Part shown: one piece after another, positions 5,842 to 8,521 of the stretch
Layout: the number at the start of each line of letters is the position of its first letter
How positions within the stretch are numbered: the first letter of the stretch is position 1
Source: an uncultured Sphingorhabdus sp.
Lineage (GTDB): Bacteria > Pseudomonadota > Alphaproteobacteria > Sphingomonadales > Sphingomonadaceae
Direction: 5' to 3'
Assembly: GCA_937873665.1 (NCBI GenBank)
Contig: CALMYW010000391.1
Location: 1-8,521, forward strand
Length of the DNA: 8,521 nt
Notes under the pieces: generated by a model
Database searches by the model: none
The model's input: only the letters and a program-made list of their open reading frames with translations
Told to the model about the DNA's origin: nothing
Position numbers and translations under genes: made by a program

Positions 5842-6088
5842 TTGCCATGTTCGTCCTCTGGCGCGTGATGGCGTGGGTCGGGGTGAAATTGTGCGGAAAG
5901 TGGGCCGTGAAGGGAGGAAGGTCAGGAGGATGGCAAGATAAAAGCGGAGCCAGCCGCCGGGTTGTGGGGGTGCAGATTTGCGTGGTTTCCAGAGCCAGCC
6001 GCCTTGTACCCCGGCTGGCTCCTTTCCGAAGAATTCGCGCATTTCCGCCGTGCGCAGAGCCAGCCGCCAATTCGCACTGCAGCCGCGC
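5842..6088. other. Candidate origin of transfer (oriT) region
   Basis: This is a 247-base gap without a credible gene, directly before the relaxase. It holds three exact copies of GAGCCAGCCGCC (5947-5958, 5992-6003, 6057-6068). The middle copy also forms an inverted repeat with CGGCTGGCTC at 6012-6021 (10-bp stem, 10-base loop). Repeats plus a hairpin next to the relaxase gene are the usual layout of oriT, where the relaxase nicks one strand. The nick site itself cannot be placed from sequence alone. The first part of the gap (5842-5940) shows no clear structure. Confidence 0.55.
5947..6068. repeat. Three direct copies of GAGCCAGCCGCC plus one inverted arm
   Basis: Exact 12-bp copies start at 5947, 5992 and 6057, with spacings of 45 and 65 bases. 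The reverse-complement arm at 6012-6021 pairs with the copy at 5992-6001. The spacings are not uniform, so these are more like separate binding sites than tandem repeats. They are probably sites for the relaxase or a relaxosome protein. Confidence 0.7.
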
Positions 6089-7834
6089 ATGAGCGACGAT
6101 GACTTTGAGATCAAACCGGGGCGCATCCGTGACCGCGCCTCTGGTCAGCGCAAAGCGCGCACTCTCAAGGCGCAGCTTCGGGCCTTGGCCAACCGGGCCG
6201 GACACGGCGGCCGATCCGGTCGTTCAGGTCCCGGGCGCGGCACCGGCCGACTGGCGCGAGGCCGGATTGCCAACCTGCGGGCAACATCTCGTACCAGCCA
6301 TCGCCGTGTCATCGTCAAGGCGCGCGTCGTGCGGAACCGGGGATCGCGCTTCGCCGCAGCGCCGCTTGCCCAGCACCTGACCTATCTCAAACGCGACGGC
6401 GTCACCCGGGACGGGAAGGACGCCGAATTGTTCGGTGCCAATCCTGAACCGGTAGACGGCAAGCTCTTCGCCGAGCGTTGCGCCGACGACCGCCATCACT
6501 TCCGCTTCATCGTCTCGCCCGAAGATGCGGGCGAGCTTGCCGATGTCCGGGCATTCACGCGCGAACTGCTGACGGATATGGAGAAGGATCTTGGCACCCG
6601 GCTCGACTGGGTGGCGGTCGACCACTGGAATACCGACAACCCCCACATCCATATCCTGGTCAGAGGCAAAGCCGACGATGGCCACGACCTGGTGATCGAC
6701 AAGGACTACATCCGCGAAGGGATGCGCAGTCGCGCGGAAGCGCGTGTTTCGCTTGAGCTCGGACCACGCAGTGAGCGCGAGGTCGAGCGAACCATCATGC
6801 GCGAGATCGATGCCGATCGCTGGACCGGCCTCGATCGTCGACTTCAGCGGATGGCCGATGAGCCAGGCGGCGTGGTCGATCTTCGCCCCGATCCGGCGCG
6901 GACTGCGAACCCCGGTAACCAACATCTCATCGGCCGCGCCACCAAGCTCGAACGCATGGCGCTTGCCGACAGGATCGCGCCAGGATGCTGGAGGCTCAAG
7001 CCGCAGCTTGAACAATCGCTCCGCGAGCTGGGCGTCAGAGGCGACATTATCAAGACGATGCACCGGGCGATGACTGGTCAGGGCCTTACCGTCGAGACCG
7101 GACGGTTCGCCATCCAGGATGGAACCGCGCCGGAGCTGGTAATCGGAAGACTAGTCGAACGTGGGCTTCACAACGAGCTGACTGGCGAGGCCTATGCCGT
7201 GATCGATGGCGCCGACGGCCGAGTGCATCATCACACGTTCAATGACCTCGACCTGACGGGCGATGCCGCGCCGGGCAGCATCGTCGAGCTTCGCACCTGG
7301 ACCGACCGGCGCGGACGCGAACAATCCTCGCTCTGGACCCATTCCGATCTCGATCTTGCGGGTCAGGAGTGCGCCAAAGGATCAACCTGGCTCGACAAGC
7401 AATTGATCGCGTCGGAACCGCTGAGGCTCGGCGCGGGATTTGGCAGCGAGATAGAGGCGGCCAAGACGCGCCGACTCGAGCACTTGGAAAGCGAAGGCCT
7501 TGCCAAGCGGCACGGCGACCGCTTCGTGCTGTCCCGCAATCTGCTCGGAACGCTGCGCGAGCGCGACCTTGCCGAAGCAGGCGCTGCCCTCTCGCACGAA
7601 TACAAACTACCCTATCGTCAGGGACGCCAGAGCGGCGATGTGGCAGGTGTCTATCGCGGACGGGTCCAGCTTGACTCAGGTCGCTTTGCGATGATCGACG
7701 ACGGTCTCGGCTTCTCGCTCGTTCCCTGGTCGAAGCAGCTCGACCGACATCTGGGGCAATATGTGAGTGGCAACACGCGATCGGGCGGCGGGATCGAATG
7801 GACCCTCGGCCGCTCGCGCGGGATTGAAATCTGA
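6089..7834 (+). CDS. Relaxase / mobilisation nuclease, VirD2-like with DUF3363 domain
   Basis: This 581-residue protein is the DNA-nicking enzyme that would start conjugative transfer and pilot the strand to the recipient. After a very basic N-terminal stretch (about residues 12-87) comes the relaxase domain. A QHLTYLKRDG motif contains Tyr99, a candidate catalytic tyrosine. HHFRFIVSPED follows at about 136-146, and VDHWNTDNPHIHIL carries His179, His186 and His188, the metal-binding histidines. The rest, about 200-581, matches the DUF3363 region and ends in the family's typical basic GRSRG tail, so it looks full length. The ATG at 6089 was chosen because the conserved DDDFEIKPGRIR start begins here; a longer frame from 5978 would run through the repeat region. 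No coupling-protein gene (traG/virD4) follows in this window, unlike the usual order. Confidence 0.93.
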   Translation: MSDDDFEIKPGRIRDRASGQRKARTLKAQLRALANRAGHGGRSGRSGPGRGTGRLARGRIANLRATSRTSHRRVIVKARVVRNRGSRFAAAPLAQHLTYLKRDGVTRDGKDAELFGANPEPVDGKLFAERCADDRHHFRFIVSPEDAGELADVRAFTRELLTDMEKDLGTRLDWVAVDHWNTDNPHIHILVRGKADDGHDLVIDKDYIREGMRSRAEARVSLELGPRSEREVERTIMREIDADRWTGLDRRLQRMADEPGGVVDLRPDPARTANPGNQHLIGRATKLERMALADRIAPGCWRLKPQLEQSLRELGVRGDIIKTMHRAMTGQGLTVETGRFAIQDGTAPELVIGRLVERGLHNELTGEAYAVIDGADGRVHHHTFNDLDLTGDAAPGSIVELRTWTDRRGREQSSLWTHSDLDLAGQECAKGSTWLDKQLIASEPLRLGAGFGSEIEAAKTRRLEHLESEGLAKRHGDRFVLSRNLLGTLRERDLAEAGAALSHEYKLPYRQGRQSGDVAGVYRGRVQLDSGRFAMIDDGLGFSLVPWSKQLDRHLGQYVSGNTRSGGGIEWTLGRSRGIEI

Positions 7835-7861
7835 ATGTATTGTGGTCTGTTGACGTTTAGC

Positions 7862-7894
7862 TGGTCGAACGCGAGCTGATCGAGCCCTCGACCA
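7862..7894. terminator. Inverted repeat between convergent genes, weak terminator candidate
   Basis: TGGTCGA (7862-7868) and TCGACCA (7888-7894) form a 7-bp stem across a 19-base spacer. It directly abuts the stop codon of the minus-strand protease gene and lies after the relaxase stop. There is no T-run on either side, so terminator function is doubtful; it could also mark the edge of inserted DNA. Confidence 0.3.
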
Positions 7895-8446
7895 TCAATC
7901 CTTTGTCGGATAGTACAGGTACTTCTTTCCGTTCCACCTACGATAAACGAAATCTCCGGCTATCGCGGCGTTGATAGCAGTCAAGGTAGTTTGGAGCGCT
8001 TTCCGTTTGAACCCATGATCGACAAGACGATTGTACAGGATTGACCATGCCAAACACGAGTCAGAGAATGTAACTCTTTCGGCCGTTGAGCCAAAAACCC
8101 AACCGAATACAACGCCAGCTGAGGTCAGTGCTTTGGTCAGCTCGGTGTCGCCACCACGACAGGTCGCCATCACAAGTGCCTTGGTCGGACCCGATGCTGG
8201 TTTGATCACCTCGACAAATTCAGTCCAGCTTAGACGCTTCTCGTTGGTCAAGCAGACACCTTCACCGTTGCCATGCGATGAAAAGTGCAGAACATTGAAA
8301 TCACCACTTGCGGCCTCGGCAATCGCTCGCTCAACTAGTGAGCGAGTAAACGCAATCCGATACTCAGTTCGAACATCGAGAATTCTCAAAATTTCGTTGG
8401 CAGCGTGACCGTCGAGCCGACGTTCATAGAAATCGGCCGAGTCCAA
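7895..8446 (-). CDS. Caspase-like / CHAT-type cysteine protease, small, 5' end uncertain
   Basis: The open frame gives at least 183 residues with a caspase-like fold. VLHFSSHGNGEG carries the catalytic His58 at the end of a beta strand, and ALVMATCRGGD carries Cys96. The following FGWVFGSTAERVTFSDSCLAW resembles the strand and helix after the cysteine in CHAT domains. Such proteases in bacteria are often death effectors of defence systems, cutting host or partner proteins once activated; the substrate here is unknown. The start used is a TTG without a proper ribosome binding site. Homology-like sequence (FLIESL) continues upstream in the same frame to about 8480, so the true gene is longer. 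GC content is about 50%, well below the transfer genes, indicating separate acquisition. No membrane segment or extra sensor domain is visible, so sensing is probably by a partner. Confidence 0.78.
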   Translation of the reverse strand: MDSADFYERRLDGHAANEILRILDVRTEYRIAFTRSLVERAIAEAASGDFNVLHFSSHGNGEGVCLTNEKRLSWTEFVEVIKPASGPTKALVMATCRGGDTELTKALTSAGVVFGWVFGSTAERVTFSDSCLAWSILYNRLVDHGFKRKALQTTLTAINAAIAGDFVYRRWNGKKYLYYPTKD

Positions 8447-8521
8447 AGACTCGATGAGAAAAACACCGCCTAGGCTCAGGACTCATTGATCAGAGCCAGA
8501 ATATGACGGTGGCGGCGAGAG
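8447..8521 (-). other. Likely 5' part of the protease gene and end of an upstream gene
   Basis: In the protease frame, reading is open back to a TGA at 8485-8483 without an ATG or GTG start. An ATG at 8486-8484 in the neighbouring frame would read into the protease frame if one T were removed from the five-T run near 8459-8463, giving a start MSPEPRRCF joined to LIESLDS. Just before it, one frame reads LAATVIFWL and stops at 8490, with the codon style of a GC-rich gene and a hydrophobic end. Another frame, ending at 8476, reads RHRHILALINES. So a gene ending three bases before the ATG, or overlapping it, is possible, but the window ends before this can be decided. Confidence 0.35.

Noticed and set aside
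5848..5940. Small protein starting at ATG 5848
   Set aside because: The frame runs without a stop into the repeat region, has no ribosome binding site and no recognisable features; the stretch is better seen as untranslated DNA before oriT.
5069..6205. 378-codon minus-strand open frame over the transglycosylase and the oriT gap
   Set aside because: It is a shadow of the transglycosylase gene, with low-complexity Arg/Ser/Pro content and no domain.
6224..7063. 279-codon minus-strand open frame inside the relaxase
   Set aside because: It is antisense to the relaxase motifs, which are clearly the real coding sequence.
8031..8408. Plus-strand open frame of 125 codons opposite the protease gene
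   Set aside because: The minus strand has recognisable His and Cys motifs, whereas the plus frame is Ser/Thr/Val-rich without a domain or a ribosome binding site.
1..8521. tRNA genes, insertion sequences or attachment sites
   Set aside because: I found no tRNA-like cloverleaf, transposase, integrase or terminal inverted repeats with target duplications in the window, so the element's ends are elsewhere.

Overview
This window looks like part of an integrative and conjugative (or plasmid-like) element of an alphaproteobacterium, most likely a sphingomonad (Sphingomonas, Novosphingobium or Erythrobacter type). The evidence is the GC-rich coding style and a gene set characteristic of such elements: DUF736, DUF2285, AlpA-like HTH, RepA of the RPA family, DUF2840, TraF-type S26 peptidase, DUF736, lytic transglycosylase, and a DUF3363 relaxase. 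I recognised these from the protein sequences and ran no database search.

Left part (1-2241): a DUF736 gene (228-548) ends at a strong hairpin terminator. It converges with a small XRE-type regulator on the minus strand (598-825). Upstream of the regulator is a perfect 10-bp palindrome that overlaps candidate -10 boxes on both strands, which suggests autoregulation of a divergent promoter. The plus strand then carries a DUF2285-like small protein (1044-1346) and a larger DUF6499/DUF2285 gene (1467-2241). The larger gene is split by an apparent one-base insertion in a run of four C's.

Replication block (2242-3735): an inverted repeat precedes an AlpA-like HTH gene (2367-2639) and a RepA-family initiator (2649-3542). 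Immediately downstream lies what appears to be the origin: a near-consensus DnaA box inside the 3' end of repA, three direct repeats of about 16 bp at 23-24 bp spacing (iterons), an AT-richer stretch and a hairpin. The parA gene that I would expect between repA and the DUF2840 gene is absent.

Transfer block (3539-7834, plus strand): DUF2840, TraF-like S26 peptidase, a second DUF736 and a secreted lytic transglycosylase are tightly packed, with overlaps or gaps of a few bases, so they probably form one operon. A 247-bp non-coding gap with three copies of a 12-bp repeat and a 10-bp-stem inverted repeat is the best candidate for oriT. It lies directly before the full-length relaxase (6089-7834), which would nick it.

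Right edge (7835-8521): the element's usual content stops. A minus-strand gene of clearly lower GC (about 50% against 60-70% for the transfer genes) encodes a small caspase-like/CHAT-type protease with a visible His-Cys dyad. Its 5' end is ambiguous and may contain a frameshift, and the window ends just inside what may be an upstream partner gene. This is the most interesting part: probable defence or programmed-death cargo carried directly behind the relaxase.
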